From: Thiomicrorhabdus sp965603495
GTDB taxonomy: Bacteria; Pseudomonadota; Gammaproteobacteria; Thiomicrospirales; Thiomicrospiraceae
Direction: 5' to 3'
Assembly (NCBI GenBank): GCA_965603495.1
Contig: CBFDDF010000007.1
Location: forward strand, 93,455-157,454
Length of the DNA stretch: 64,000 nt
A program made the position numbers and the translations under genes. Positions 25,036-34,559 of this stretch are shown here, in pieces; within the stretch, counting starts at the first letter, position 1, and every line of letters begins with the position of its first letter. The notes under the pieces are model-generated. The model made no database searches. It was not told the origin of the DNA and was given only the letters and a program-made list of their open reading frames with translations.

Positions 25036-26466
25036 ATGTCTAACTCTGACAACAAACCTTCTAAGCCTTTAGCGGATATTCCATCGAACGACTCTTTTTC
25101 GCATTTGGATTTGCCTTTAGCGCAACTGAATAACTTAGAGTCGTTAGGCTATACCAGCATGACGCCGATTCAAGCTGCGGCTTTGCCATTGGGATTAGGC
25201 GGTAAAGATTTGATTGCCCAAGCCAAAACCGGCAGTGGTAAAACCGCTGCGTTTGGTATTCCAGCGTTGAATAAAGTTGATGTCACTAACTTTGCCATTC
25301 AAGTCTTGGTGATTTCGCCAACGCGTGAATTGAGTAATCAGGTGGCGGACGAATTAAGACGTTTAGCGCGTTTTCAAGCGAACCTTAAGGTCGTGACTTT
25401 ATGTGGTGGTGTGCCAATGCGCCCACAAATTAACTCGTTAGAGCATGGTGCACATGTGGCAGTCGGTACGCCAGGTCGTTTGAGAGATCATATCGAGAAA
25501 GGCTACTTAGATTTAAGTCAAGTGCACACCGTGGTGTTGGATGAAGCAGATCGTATGTTGGAGATGGGTTTTGTCAACGAGATGATTCACATTTTGGGCT
25601 TTACCCCAGAGAGTCGTCAAACCTTATTATTCTCAGCGACTTTTCCAGAAGATATTGCGGGTTTGAGTCGTCGTTTCCAAAAGAACCCAATGCAGATTGC
25701 GGTGGAATCACATCACGATATGGCCACCATTGATCAGCAGTTTTATATTTGTCATCACAAAGAAAAGCTTGAAGGTTTGGTGAAGATATTAAGCTTTAAC
25801 GCCTTTGAGCACGGCATTATTTTCTGTAATACCAAAAAGCTGGTACAAGAGGTCACGGACTATCTTGAAGATCGTGGTTTCAGCGCTCTGGCGTTACATG
25901 GTGATATGGAACAGCGTGAGCGTGAGCAAGTGTTGATTCAGTTCAAGCATCACAGTGCGAACTTATTGGTCGCCACGGATGTTGCGGCGCGTGGCTTGGA
26001 TATAGAAGCGTTGCCAGTGGTGATTAACTATGAATTACCTTATGAAAAAGATACCTATGTGCACCGTATTGGTCGTACAGGGCGTGCTGGATTGGAAGGG
26101 GTCGCCATCACCTTGTTTACTGAAAAAGAGAGCTATAAGCTGGCTCGCTTAGGTGAACATCAAGGTCAGGCATTGTCTTATGAGTCGATAGACTTGATTC
26201 CAAGTAGCCGTAATAAACGTGTGCAGCCAAAGTATGTGACTTTATATATTTCCGGCGGTCGTAAAGATAAGGTTCGTCGCGGCGATGTCTTAGGCGCGAT
26301 TACTCAAGGTGCGGGCATTGATGGTAAGCATATTGGAAAAATCGATGTGGTTGAGCATTCAACCTATGTGGCGATTGAACCTGAGTTTGCACAAGAAGCG
26401 GTCAGTAAGATGAACCAAGGCAAAATTAAGGGACGTAAGTTTAAAGTAGGTCGTTTAATCTCTTAA
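25036..26466 (+). CDS. dbpA: DEAD-box RNA helicase DbpA
   Basis: 476 residues from ATG 25036 (an upstream TTG at 25018 is less likely). All DEAD-box motifs are visible: Q motif (LESLGYTSMTPIQAAALP), motif I (AKTGSGKT), Ia (PTRELSNQ), Ib (TPGRL), II (VLDEADRML), III (SAT), V (ATDVAARGLD) and VI (HRIGRTGRAG). The last ~75 residues (YISGGRKDKVRRGDVLGAI, then GRKFKVGRL) are the DbpA RNA-recognition domain, which in E. coli binds hairpin 92 of 23S rRNA for 50S subunit assembly. Assignment to DbpA rather than another DEAD helicase rests on this C-domain. Confidence 0.93.
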   Translation: MSNSDNKPSKPLADIPSNDSFSHLDLPLAQLNNLESLGYTSMTPIQAAALPLGLGGKDLIAQAKTGSGKTAAFGIPALNKVDVTNFAIQVLVISPTRELSNQVADELRRLARFQANLKVVTLCGGVPMRPQINSLEHGAHVAVGTPGRLRDHIEKGYLDLSQVHTVVLDEADRMLEMGFVNEMIHILGFTPESRQTLLFSATFPEDIAGLSRRFQKNPMQIAVESHHDMATIDQQFYICHHKEKLEGLVKILSFNAFEHGIIFCNTKKLVQEVTDYLEDRGFSALALHGDMEQREREQVLIQFKHHSANLLVATDVAARGLDIEALPVVINYELPYEKDTYVHRIGRTGRAGLEGVAITLFTEKESYKLARLGEHQGQALSYESIDLIPSSRNKRVQPKYVTLYISGGRKDKVRRGDVLGAITQGAGIDGKHIGKIDVVEHSTYVAIEPEFAQEAVSKMNQGKIKGRKFKVGRLIS

Positions 26467-26526
26467 ATTTGCACATAAAATTGTCTAAGCGTTTGATTTC
26501 ATTCACGAATCTAATGTTTTAAACTT

Positions 26527-26566
26527 AAAAACCCAAATGACCAGGTGGTCATTTGGGTTTTTTTAT
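26527..26566 (+). terminator. Terminator of dbpA with degenerate palindrome at apex
   Basis: AAAAACCCAAATGACCA, GG, TGGTCATTTGGGTTTTT then more T: a near-perfect inverted repeat at 26527-26562 with a T-run. Its top reads TGACCAGGTGGTCA, the dispersed 16-bp palindrome minus two bases. The frame AAAACCC...TGACCA is shared with the terminator after ppiD. It separates dbpA from convergent bcp and probably serves both. Confidence 0.9.
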
Positions 26567-26611
26567 ATCTCATTATAAGTCGTAGAGGCTTAATACAAGC
26601 TCAATACAATA

Positions 26612-27076
26612 CTATAGAGCTTGTACTGCTTCTAGCATCGCTTGTGCATGACCATCCGGTGAGACACCATAAAGCGCAGCTTCTAAAATTCCAGCTTTAT
26701 TGATAATAAAAGTCGAGCGTACAATGCCCATCTTTTTCACACCATTTTTCTCTTTTTCTTGCCATACATCATAATCGGCACACACTTGCCCCGAGGTATC
26801 CGCCAGTAAATCGACTTTTAAACCAAATTTGTCAATGAAGGCCTGATGACTTGCGCATGAATCTTTGCTGACGCCGATGACCACAGAATCTGCGGCGGCA
26901 AACTGAGAGGCCAACGTGGTGAAATCATTGGCTTCGATGGTGCAGCCAGGCGTATCATCTTTTGGATAGAAATAGAGCACAACATTTTTCTGGCCTTTAA
27001 ATTGACTTAATGAAACCATTTCATTGTTTTGATTTGGGCTGTTAAATTCGGGTGCAACTTGGTTTGTTTCTAACAT
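26612..27076 (-). CDS. bcp: Thioredoxin-dependent peroxiredoxin, BCP/PrxQ type
   Basis: 154 residues: YFYPKDDTPGCTIEANDF carries the peroxidatic Cys46 (DTPGCT), with Thr before it and a conserved Arg later (IVRSTFIIN). No second Cys lies five residues after the first, so it is not the atypical two-Cys PrxQ form; another Cys at SKDSCASHQ may act as resolving residue. It reduces hydroperoxides with thioredoxin in the cytoplasm. It is monocistronic and convergent with dbpA. Confidence 0.92.
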   Translation of the reverse strand: MLETNQVAPEFNSPNQNNEMVSLSQFKGQKNVVLYFYPKDDTPGCTIEANDFTTLASQFAAADSVVIGVSKDSCASHQAFIDKFGLKVDLLADTSGQVCADYDVWQEKEKNGVKKMGIVRSTFIINKAGILEAALYGVSPDGHAQAMLEAVQAL

Positions 27077-27328
27077 GATAGAGTCCTTGCTTGAGAATAA
27101 TGATGAACGTGTAGTAGCATCATAAACAAACTCACGTTAAATTTCTTCCATAAACGGAGTAAGGGAATTTAGTAAAGTAGGCTAAAAGTCCTAGGCTTTG
27201 CAAGTAATCACTTATTTAAGTGTGAATTTAAGCCTTTAAGGCTGACCCTTGCGGTAGAATTAAAACTTATTTTTAGCCATGTTTATTGGTAATAATTCCC
27301 CCGTTCATTCGGCAGTGAGAAATCGTAA

Positions 27329-29932
27329 ATGCTAGCGCTATTAAATCAGAAAAAAATTATTTTAATCAGCTGCCTGGTGTTCACGGTGGGCATTATTCTC
27401 ACGGATTTACGCTATCAGGTGCAATCTGATAATAATATTCAAGCGCTGGAAAAACATTTTCAAGAATATTCCGCCAATGCACATCTTTCTTTACAGCGCG
27501 CTGTCGAGCGAGAATTACAGCGTTTACAAAGTCTGGCGATGGTTTTTAATCTCTCTGATGATATTTCGCATGAAGCGTTTGAGCAACATGCTAGAGTCTT
27601 GCTAGCGGCAGATAATGGGGTACATGTTTTAGAGTGGGTTGAGCTCGTTGAGCATAAAAACCGTCAAGCGTTTGAAGAATCGTTGAGCTTTGATGGCTAT
27701 GATTTTGAATTTAGGGATTTGCAAGATGGCACGCTCGTCAGGTCGCCAGATGCACCCAGTTATGCAGTGATTAAGCATATCTATCCCTTTAAAGAAAATG
27801 CGGTTGTGTTAGGTTTAAACGTCTATTCTGCTGAGGTTTCAAACTCGGCGATCGCTGTGGTGGAGCGCTTTAAGGGCACGGTTGCATCCACCCCCTTTAA
27901 ATTGGTAGAAGCCCCTCATTCAGGTAGTTCAATCCTTTTTTACCATCCTGTTTATAACGTAAATGGCTCCACCAAGGGCTATGTCACCCTGATTTTGAAT
28001 ATGGATAAATTTCTGACCTTTATGCGTAAGAATTCAATTTTAGAATCCAGTCTGCAATATAGCTTGCGAGATTTACAATATAACGAGCTACCTTTTGCAA
28101 CTTTAGGCCCCGATTTCAGTTCGAGTCAGCCATCCAATATGCGTAGCTTAATATTTAATGTCCAAGCCGCAGGACGCACTTGGGAGCTAACCACTCAGGT
28201 GGATTTAAGCCAGATTCCAGATTATGAAGCGTATCAATTGATGAGTCGTCATAAGGCGGTTTGGATTGGCTTAGGTTTAAGTTTACTGTTTGCGTTATTA
28301 ATCTATTTCTTTTTACGGTTTCGTTTAGAAAAAATCTTAGATAAACAACATCTTAGAGAGCAAGCGATTCGTTATGAAGACTTGATAGAACAAGGCTCAG
28401 ATGCTTTTTTCTTATTGAATTGTGATGGTCAATTGATTAAGGTTAATTCACAAGCCGTTAAAGCTTTGGGGTACTCAAAGAGTGAATTATTAGGGATGAA
28501 TATCAATCAGATTGATACCGATTACACACCTAATGAAATTTACGATATATGTAGTTCCGTTAAAAACGGTGCCAAACGACTTTTTGAAAGTCACCACAGA
28601 CGTAAAGACGGCACGATTTTTCCAGTGGAAATCAGTGTGGCTAAGTTTATGTTAGGGAATGAAGAAGTCAGCAGTGCTTTTGTGCGTGATTTAACAGATC
28701 GAGTCACGCAGAAAGCCCTTAGCATAGACAATACTGAAATGCAAAAGGAATTGGAGAAGTATACCCATGATTTAGAAGAGCAGAAATTGGCCTTTGAAAC
28801 CGTATTTGAAAAATCAGCCGATGGGCTTTTTATTTCTGAAGGACGGCATATTCTGGATTGTAATGAAGCGACGGTTCAACTGTTTGGCTATGCCTCGAAG
28901 GCGGAATTATTACGATTACCAAATCATGTGTTTGCGCCTAAATATCAGCCAGATGGCGAAAGTTCGCATCGTAAGGGCTTTAGAATGCTGCAAACCTGCT
29001 TAGAGAAAGGCAGCCACCGCTATGAGTGGATTAATAAAAGAGCCAATGGTGAAGAGTTTTGGTCGGATGTCGTATTGACTAGAATTGAATATTACGGTCG
29101 TCCAGTGATACATATTGCGTTTCGTGACATTTCAAAACGCAAGAAACTGTCTGCCGAAATGGTGGCGGCAAAAGAGAGTGCTCTCGAGGCAAGCCAGGCC
29201 AAGTCTGAGTTTCTGGCGACCATGTCGCATGAAATACGCACCCCTTTGCATGGTATTTTAAGTTATGCGCATATGGGTGAGAAACGCGTTGAAAATGGCG
29301 ACTTAGCTAAGTTAAAACGCTATTTTGAGAATATAGAATTGAGTGCACAAAGGTTGCTACTGCTCTTTAATGATCTGTTTGATTCCGCTAAATTAGATGC
29401 TGGCGTAATGCGTTATGAGTTCAATCACCAAGATATTAGGCCTGTGGTGAAAAACTGTATTCAAGAGCAGGCTGTTTTAGCAGGTGATAAGCAGATAGAG
29501 CTCGTTCTGGTTGGACATGCGCAAATGGCTTATTTTGATGCCTCAAAGATCGCTCAGGTAATGACCAATCTGTTGAGTAATGCGATTCGCATTACGCCTG
29601 CTGGCAAAAGAATATTGATCAAAATTGAACAGCTTAGTATAAGTGAAGTACAAGTACTGGTTTCTGATGAAGGCCCGGGGATTTTAGAAGATGAATTAAC
29701 GAATATTTTTGATCAATTTGTTCAGAGTCGTCAAAAGGCTGCTAATACTGGAGGAACGGGCTTGGGCTTGGCAATTTGTCGCGAGATTATTTCAGGTCAT
29801 CACGGTAAAATTTGGGCTGAAAATCGTGTTAAATTAGGCCATCTATTAGGCGCGGATTTCAAGGTTATCTTACCTATCCATAAAGCGGACTGGTCTCAGG
29901 TCAAGGATTCGCAAGAGAAGGGAGAATTATGA
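27329..29932 (+). CDS. CHASE-PAS-PAS sensor histidine kinase
   Basis: 867 residues. A membrane helix (~9-27) and a CHASE-type extracytoplasmic domain (~70-280; VLEWVELVEHKNRQAFEE, VVLGLNVYS) are followed by a second helix (~312-331), PAS 1 (YEDLIEQGSDAFFLLNCDGQLIKVNSQAVKALGY), PAS 2 (FETVFEKSADGLFISEGRHILDCNEATVQLFGY), HisKA with ATMSHEIRTPLHGILSYAHM and HATPase_c (NLLSNAIRIT, DEGPGI, GGTGLGLAIC). It shares a four-base ATGA overlap with the following REC-SpoIIE gene, so the two should form a phosphorelay pair made in a fixed ratio. Confidence 0.9.
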   Translation: MLALLNQKKIILISCLVFTVGIILTDLRYQVQSDNNIQALEKHFQEYSANAHLSLQRAVERELQRLQSLAMVFNLSDDISHEAFEQHARVLLAADNGVHVLEWVELVEHKNRQAFEESLSFDGYDFEFRDLQDGTLVRSPDAPSYAVIKHIYPFKENAVVLGLNVYSAEVSNSAIAVVERFKGTVASTPFKLVEAPHSGSSILFYHPVYNVNGSTKGYVTLILNMDKFLTFMRKNSILESSLQYSLRDLQYNELPFATLGPDFSSSQPSNMRSLIFNVQAAGRTWELTTQVDLSQIPDYEAYQLMSRHKAVWIGLGLSLLFALLIYFFLRFRLEKILDKQHLREQAIRYEDLIEQGSDAFFLLNCDGQLIKVNSQAVKALGYSKSELLGMNINQIDTDYTPNEIYDICSSVKNGAKRLFESHHRRKDGTIFPVEISVAKFMLGNEEVSSAFVRDLTDRVTQKALSIDNTEMQKELEKYTHDLEEQKLAFETVFEKSADGLFISEGRHILDCNEATVQLFGYASKAELLRLPNHVFAPKYQPDGESSHRKGFRMLQTCLEKGSHRYEWINKRANGEEFWSDVVLTRIEYYGRPVIHIAFRDISKRKKLSAEMVAAKESALEASQAKSEFLATMSHEIRTPLHGILSYAHMGEKRVENGDLAKLKRYFENIELSAQRLLLLFNDLFDSAKLDAGVMRYEFNHQDIRPVVKNCIQEQAVLAGDKQIELVLVGHAQMAYFDASKIAQVMTNLLSNAIRITPAGKRILIKIEQLSISEVQVLVSDEGPGILEDELTNIFDQFVQSRQKAANTGGTGLGLAICREIISGHHGKIWAENRVKLGHLLGADFKVILPIHKADWSQVKDSQEKGEL

Positions 29933-31071
29933 AAACCAGACAAAGTGCCCCTATTAAACCCTATCTTTTAGTCGTCGATGATGAACCGATTAACCGCTTT
30001 ATACTCGAAGATTTGATTGAAGATCGTTATGAATTGAAACTGTTAGAGAATGGTCAGTCCTGCCTCGATAGTGTTGATGAACGTCGTCCGGATTTGATTT
30101 TATTGGATGTGAATATGCCGGGCATGAATGGTTTTAAAGTTTGCCAGAGTTTAAAAGGCAGTCCACTAACGGCGGATATCCCCATTATATTTTTAACGGC
30201 AAAAGTTGCAGCAGAAGATGAGCGATTGGGTCTGGCATTAGGCGCTGTCGATTATATTACCAAACCTTTTACTGAGAGCATTTTACTGGCACGTATTAAA
30301 ACGCATTTAAGCCTACATCAAACCCAAAAATTACTAGAAAAGAGTCATGCGCTCCTTAAAAAAGAACGTGATTATATTGAGTACATTATGCTGTCAATGC
30401 GAGATGACCATCGCTTTGTTGACGAACAACTCACGACCTTAATTGCGCCGGTTGAAGAAAGTAATGGTGACTTGATTTTATCTGCGCGTGCTAAAAATGG
30501 CCATCGACATATTTTATTAGGAGACTTTACTGGCCATGGAATCACTGCGGCAGTGGCTGGCCCTTTGGTCAGTTCATTGTTTTATTCTCAAGTGGAGGAA
30601 GGCATAGCTTTAAATGAGACGGCTGCGCGAATTAACCATGAACTTTACCAGAAGTTACCGCCTGAAATTTTTATGGCCGCTATTTTGATTGATTGGGACG
30701 TAGAGCATAATCAATTACAGATATGGAATTGCGGCATGCCAGCCTTGTTGCATTATAGAAATGGTGTCTATTTAGACTCATTTAAGTCGGATGGATTGGC
30801 GCTGGGGATTGTCGATTGTTTTTTTGCTGGGACCAAGCCCAAATTGATTGAAGTTAGCTCTGGGGATGTGTTTTTCGGTTATTCGGATGGGGTGCAAGAT
30901 GTGCTTTCTGAATCGAATGAACGTTTTGGATCGAAGAGGGTTCAGGGCTTGCTTGAGGTCTTATTAGCGCAAGGTTTCGCTTTAGAGTACGTACTGAATG
31001 TACTCGAAACTTATGCAGGTGAATTAAGCCTTCAAGATGATGCGACCTTAATGCAGCTGCAAATACCTTAA
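29929..31071 (+). CDS. Response regulator with SpoIIE-type PP2C phosphatase output
   Basis: 380 residues. The receiver (~10-125) has the DD pair, phospho-acceptor in LILLDVNMPGM (Asp64 region), T/S in FLTAKV and the Lys of ITKPF. After a coiled linker (HQTQKLLEKSHALLKKERDYIEYI), a PPM/SpoIIE domain follows with GDFTGHGITAAVAGPLVSSLFY, IWNCGMPALLHYRNG, FFGYSDGVQD and the terminal DDATLMQLQ, the metal-binding aspartates of the family. Such proteins usually dephosphorylate STAS anti-sigma antagonists. A lone STAS protein is encoded at 42059-42367, a possible but unproved substrate. Its TAA stop shares TTAA with the convergent rnhA stop. Confidence 0.9.
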   Translation: MKTRQSAPIKPYLLVVDDEPINRFILEDLIEDRYELKLLENGQSCLDSVDERRPDLILLDVNMPGMNGFKVCQSLKGSPLTADIPIIFLTAKVAAEDERLGLALGAVDYITKPFTESILLARIKTHLSLHQTQKLLEKSHALLKKERDYIEYIMLSMRDDHRFVDEQLTTLIAPVEESNGDLILSARAKNGHRHILLGDFTGHGITAAVAGPLVSSLFYSQVEEGIALNETAARINHELYQKLPPEIFMAAILIDWDVEHNQLQIWNCGMPALLHYRNGVYLDSFKSDGLALGIVDCFFAGTKPKLIEVSSGDVFFGYSDGVQDVLSESNERFGSKRVQGLLEVLLAQGFALEYVLNVLETYAGELSLQDDATLMQLQIP

Positions 31072-31607
31072 AAATTCGAAGCGCAAACTTTATTATGATG
31101 GCTATTGTTTAAACGGTTCATTACGGCTTCTCGCGCTAAGCCATCGGCGATGGTATTGCCCTTATTGCCATTGTGCCCCTTGACCCACTGCCAAACCACT
31201 TGGTATTGAAGGGTTAACTGCTCCAATTTCTCCCAGAGGGATTGATACTTCACGGGATTACCCGATTTATGAACCCATTGGTTGGTACGCCAGAGATGAA
31301 TCTTTTCAGTCAGGCCCTCTATCAAAATACGAGAATCGGTAAAGAGCGTCACTTGGCAGTTTGGGTCATCGCTATCGACTTTATCATGCAGTTGATCGAG
31401 TGCATTCACAGCCGCCTTAAGTTCCATTTCCAAACTAGATGTCTGTTTTTGCCAATCAGAAACCCGTTGAATTTCTTTATTCTGTTTGAAAATAACGGAA
31501 CCCCAACCGCCTACATCGAGCTTTTCAAAATAACCACCATCGGTATAGATATCAATGTTTAACGGTTCTTTATTGCTCGATGGTTGGCTGGGAGAATGGT
31601 TTATCAA
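31068..31607 (-). CDS. rnhA: Ribonuclease HI
   Basis: 179 residues, longer than the usual ~150 because of a ~15-residue N-terminal extension and a short C-terminal tail. Active-site acids are in IYTDGG (Asp), SSLEMELKAAVNAL (Glu), LFTDSRILIEGL (Asp) and GNTIADGLAREA (Asp), with WVKGHNGNKGN as the conserved His loop. It removes RNA from RNA-DNA hybrids. The only start is TTG 31607, which overlaps the TGA of the upstream rhodanese gene (TTGA) and has GGTGAG eight bases before it, so translation is probably coupled. Confidence 0.9.
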   Translation of the reverse strand: MINHSPSQPSSNKEPLNIDIYTDGGYFEKLDVGGWGSVIFKQNKEIQRVSDWQKQTSSLEMELKAAVNALDQLHDKVDSDDPNCQVTLFTDSRILIEGLTEKIHLWRTNQWVHKSGNPVKYQSLWEKLEQLTLQYQVVWQWVKGHNGNKGNTIADGLAREAVMNRLNNSHHNKVCASNF

Positions 31608-32521
31608 GGCATCTCACCAAGGGTAAGTGGTAAGTTATTATCAATGCCATACTCTTGCATAGACGCATCATAAAGTTTGACGTGCATGAAATTTAGGCTG
31701 TCTAACATTGAAATAAGACGTGCGGCACGGTGCCCTGAATGACAGTAGACAATAATCGTTTGGTTTTTGTCTTCAATCCCCAGGGTTTTCAGCTGGGCTA
31801 ATAAGCTATTTGATTCGACTTGGCGAAAGCCATTTAACGTGTCGACGGCCAAAGACCATTCAAAGAAAATGGCACCTGGAATATGACCACTGCGCTTCTG
31901 CTTTGGATGACCGATGTATTCAGCGTGTGAACGGCTATCAATCAATAATACGGACGGATCTTTCAACGCCTTGAGAATATCAGATTTGTCTGCTGTCAAG
32001 GCATCTGTGAGATGGGAGTCGGGTTCCGGGTAAATCGTTTTAGCCGGGCGCTTAGGCAAGGCTTGAGTGACTTTGAAGCCTTTTAGAACCCACGCGACAG
32101 TGCCACCATCTAAAATATTGACCTTATTGTGCTTGAGCTTTTTGAGTTCCCAATAGAGTCGACTGGCGTTCATATTGCCCATGTCATCATATAACACGAT
32201 GTGCGTATCTGGACTGATCCCAAGTTGTGAGAGCACTTTACTCATATAAGTTACGCCCCCACTTAAGGCCAGAGCATTTTGCGGTTTGATGAGCCAATCA
32301 TAGTTCATCCAAAGGGCATTCTCGATATGGAATTTTTGATAGCTGGTTTGCGAGCTTAAGTCTATAAACAGGACGTTTTTCTGGTTTTTCTGTGCCCATT
32401 CCGGCGTGACAAAAACGGAGTCTATCGGGTTGGAACTGGGTGAAGCATAGGCACTTAGAAAGGCGCTGCTTAAGAAGGTGAGTGCCAAAATTGAGAGTAG
32501 TTGAGGGAATCTAGTGAGCAT
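31604..32521 (-). CDS. Exported tandem-rhodanese sulfurtransferase
   Basis: About 305 residues from the ATG at 32521, chosen because it opens a clear signal peptide (MLTRFPQLLSILALTFLSSA, then SAYA); a longer frame to 32611 overlaps the DUF1841 gene and looks spurious. There are two rhodanese domains: N-terminal (VTPEWAQKNQKNVLFIDLSS, inactive without the Cys loop) and C-terminal with IIVYCHSGHRAARL, whose Cys is the persulfide-carrying residue. It is likely a periplasmic thiosulfate or 3-mercaptopyruvate sulfurtransferase. A periplasmic thiosulfate enzyme would fit a sulfur oxidiser, but the fit is only suggestive. It lies in a DUF1841-rhodanese-rnhA operon. Confidence 0.88.
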   Translation of the reverse strand: MLTRFPQLLSILALTFLSSAFLSAYASPSSNPIDSVFVTPEWAQKNQKNVLFIDLSSQTSYQKFHIENALWMNYDWLIKPQNALALSGGVTYMSKVLSQLGISPDTHIVLYDDMGNMNASRLYWELKKLKHNKVNILDGGTVAWVLKGFKVTQALPKRPAKTIYPEPDSHLTDALTADKSDILKALKDPSVLLIDSRSHAEYIGHPKQKRSGHIPGAIFFEWSLAVDTLNGFRQVESNSLLAQLKTLGIEDKNQTIIVYCHSGHRAARLISMLDSLNFMHVKLYDASMQEYGIDNNLPLTLGEMP

Positions 32522-32537
32522 ATTGACTCTCAAGTTT

Positions 32538-32969
32538 TTATTTAAGGAGTAACAGTTGTAAGTTGCGCAAATATTCTTGTTCGTCTGGCTCCACTTGATC
32601 GCGTTGTGCAATCCATAAAGACTCCCCTAAACATTCCATCATTGCATGTTCCGTGTCATGCACATCTCGTAGTTTTTCACCTAGCTGCTGATACACGGCT
32701 TGAATACCGACGGGACGATCCATTGAGACTTGCTCTTGTAGGCCTAAGTGCATGCCCATGTGGAGAAAAGGATTGGTTTCGCCATCCTCGGGTTTATATT
32801 CATTCCCTAGGTGCTTTTCATTGCTGAGCATCGAATGATATTCAGGATGCAGTTCAATCACCCGAGCAACCATCTGCTCCATGGCATCCATTGGCAGACC
32901 AAAGCGGGCTTTCTGCCAAGTATCCACATAAAACTGGCGTAATTTGTCTCTTTCAGAGGTATAAAACAT
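32538..32969 (-). CDS. DUF1841-family protein
   Basis: 143 residues: MFYTSERDKLRQFYVDTWQKARFGLPM, VARVIELHPEYHSML, ETNPFLHMGMHLGLQEQV and HDTEHAMMECLGESLW. The NPFLHMGMHLxxxEQ segment with its conserved His residues is characteristic of DUF1841, a small cytoplasmic family of unknown function in beta- and gammaproteobacteria. The His/Glu pattern (HMGMH, HDTEH) could bind a metal; that is inference. First gene of a three-gene operon. Confidence 0.85.
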   Translation of the reverse strand: MFYTSERDKLRQFYVDTWQKARFGLPMDAMEQMVARVIELHPEYHSMLSNEKHLGNEYKPEDGETNPFLHMGMHLGLQEQVSMDRPVGIQAVYQQLGEKLRDVHDTEHAMMECLGESLWIAQRDQVEPDEQEYLRNLQLLLLK

Positions 32970-33005
32970 AATGTTGTGTCTTTAAATTTAACTAAAAAAT
33001 CAATC

Positions 33006-33021
33006 TCACCAGGCCTGGTCA
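33006..33021. repeat. Palindrome copy 13
   Basis: Exact core at 33008-33019; the right flank CAAATC is shared with copy 10. It is between the nth 3' end (33091) and the DUF1841 start (32969). This is the only exact copy between 22.8 and 43.7 kb, where operons are tightly packed. Confidence 0.95.
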
Positions 33022-33090
33022 AATCTGTTTTGCTATAAATGTTTATAAACTATTAATGCTTAAATGGGTACTACCAGCACTATTTACAAG

Positions 33091-33726
33091 CTAAACTTCG
33101 GTTTTGTCTTTATATTCGCATAAGTCATAAATACAACACGCTCCGCAACGCGGTTTACGCGCAACACACGTATATCGACCATGCAAAATCATTAAATGGT
33201 GCGCTGGAATGAGATATTGCTTAGGAATGTTTTTAAGGAGTTTTTTCTCAACTTCTAAAACATTTTTACCGGGGGCTAATTTAGTGCGGTTTGAGACCCT
33301 AAAGATATGCGTATCGACCGCCATAGTGGGCTGACCGTAGGCGGTATTTAACACCACATTAGCGGTTTTTCGGCCAACCCCCGGTAGGGCTTCTAACGCT
33401 TCTCGGTTATCCGGAACCACTGAGTTATGCAGTTCTACCAGCATTTTACAGGTCTTAATGACATTCGCCGCTTTGGTATTAAACAGACCAATGGTTTTGA
33501 TGTAGCTCTTTAAACCCTCTACGCCTAATGCATAGATGGCTTCAGGCGTATTGGCGACCGGAAACAGTTTATCCGTGGCAATATTGACGCCTTTATCGGT
33601 GGCTTGCGCCGATAAAATAACGGCAATCAGTAACTCGAATGGTGTGCTGTAATTCAGTTCAGTTTCTGGATTGGGGATGGCCGCACTTAAGCGCTCAAAG
33701 ATTTCTAGGCGGTTTTGTTTATTCAT
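33091..33726 (-). CDS. nth: Endonuclease III
   Basis: 211 residues, the standard length. The helix-hairpin-helix is LPGVGRKTANVVLN, whose Lys is the Schiff-base nucleophile; the catalytic Asp is in MAVDTHIFRVSNR. The C-terminal [4Fe-4S] ligands follow the Cys-X6-Cys-X2-Cys-X5-Cys pattern (CVARKPRCGACCIYDLC). It removes oxidised pyrimidines and nicks the abasic site. It is last after rsxE, as in E. coli, with a 32-bp gap. Confidence 0.96.
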   Translation of the reverse strand: MNKQNRLEIFERLSAAIPNPETELNYSTPFELLIAVILSAQATDKGVNIATDKLFPVANTPEAIYALGVEGLKSYIKTIGLFNTKAANVIKTCKMLVELHNSVVPDNREALEALPGVGRKTANVVLNTAYGQPTMAVDTHIFRVSNRTKLAPGKNVLEVEKKLLKNIPKQYLIPAHHLMILHGRYTCVARKPRCGACCIYDLCEYKDKTEV

Positions 33727-33758
33727 AAGCTACTCATAAATAGATTAGAAAGCATCAC

Positions 33759-34559
33759 TTATTGACCTACTTTAATGGGTGAGCTGACTGAGACTTGAAT
33801 ACCTATGTCTTTCCCCAAGGGATTTTTTTGCTTAGCGATTTTTTTAGCATCTATATAGTTCTTAAAGGCAATCAACAAGCCTAAACCAATGAAAGCCCCG
33901 GGCGGTAGAACAGCTAATAACACGCCTTGGTAATCATCGCCAAAATGCAGGGTCCAATCGCGTGCGCCTTCACCGAACATGAGGTAGGCTTGGTCAAACA
34001 ACGTGCCGTTACCAATCATTTCACGCAATGCGCCCAATAAAACCAAGATGAATAAAAATCCTATCCCCATAAAGAAACCATCCACAATGGCCTTATCGAC
34101 GGTGTGTTTCGAAGCATAGGCTTCAGCACGGCCTAAGATGGCGCAGTTAGTCACAATCAACGGAATGAATATACCCAAAATACCGTGTAGGGTATGAAAG
34201 TAGGCGTTCATTAATAGATCGATTATGGTCACAGCGGTGGCGATAATGGCGATAAAGACCGGGATACGAATTTCATCGGAGACATGGTTACGAATCAGCG
34301 ACACTAGAATATTTGACATCAGTAAAACGAAAAGCGTGGCCAGGCCTAAACCCAGTCCATTCACGGTGTTGTTGGAAACAGCAAGCAGTGGGCATAAACC
34401 CAGTAAGGCCACCAGTGCTTGGTTATTTTTCCACAAGCCGTTGTCCATAATCCCTTTGTATTCTTGCCAACGTGATTTTTTGTCGGTGTTGTCTGGCAGA
34501 ACAGCTGCGGAATCACTCATGACATCATTGCTAGATGAATTGCTCGATAAATTACTCAT
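33759..34559 (-). CDS. rsxE: Rsx/Rnf electron transport complex subunit E
   Basis: 266 residues from ATG 34559, which has GGAG at good spacing; a longer frame to 34580 is less likely. Six membrane segments are apparent, with the family features NNQALVALLGLCPLLAVSNN and IPLIVTNCAILGRAEAYASKH; the conserved Cys in each half helps bind a membrane [2Fe-2S] centre with RsxA. The N-terminal 30-residue Ser/Asp-rich extension is longer than usual. It overlaps rsxG by eight bases. Rnf couples ferredoxin or NADH electron transfer to ion movement; Rsx in E. coli reduces SoxR. Confidence 0.95.
   Translation of the reverse strand: MSNLSSNSSSNDVMSDSAAVLPDNTDKKSRWQEYKGIMDNGLWKNNQALVALLGLCPLLAVSNNTVNGLGLGLATLFVLLMSNILVSLIRNHVSDEIRIPVFIAIIATAVTIIDLLMNAYFHTLHGILGIFIPLIVTNCAILGRAEAYASKHTVDKAIVDGFFMGIGFLFILVLLGALREMIGNGTLFDQAYLMFGEGARDWTLHFGDDYQGVLLAVLPPGAFIGLGLLIAFKNYIDAKKIAKQKNPLGKDIGIQVSVSSPIKVGQ

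Noticed and set aside
31068..31071. Overlapping stops of the REC-SpoIIE gene and rnhA (TTAA)
   Set aside because: A real overlap but an ordinary tail-to-tail arrangement; TTAA supplies TAA on both strands and needs no special explanation.
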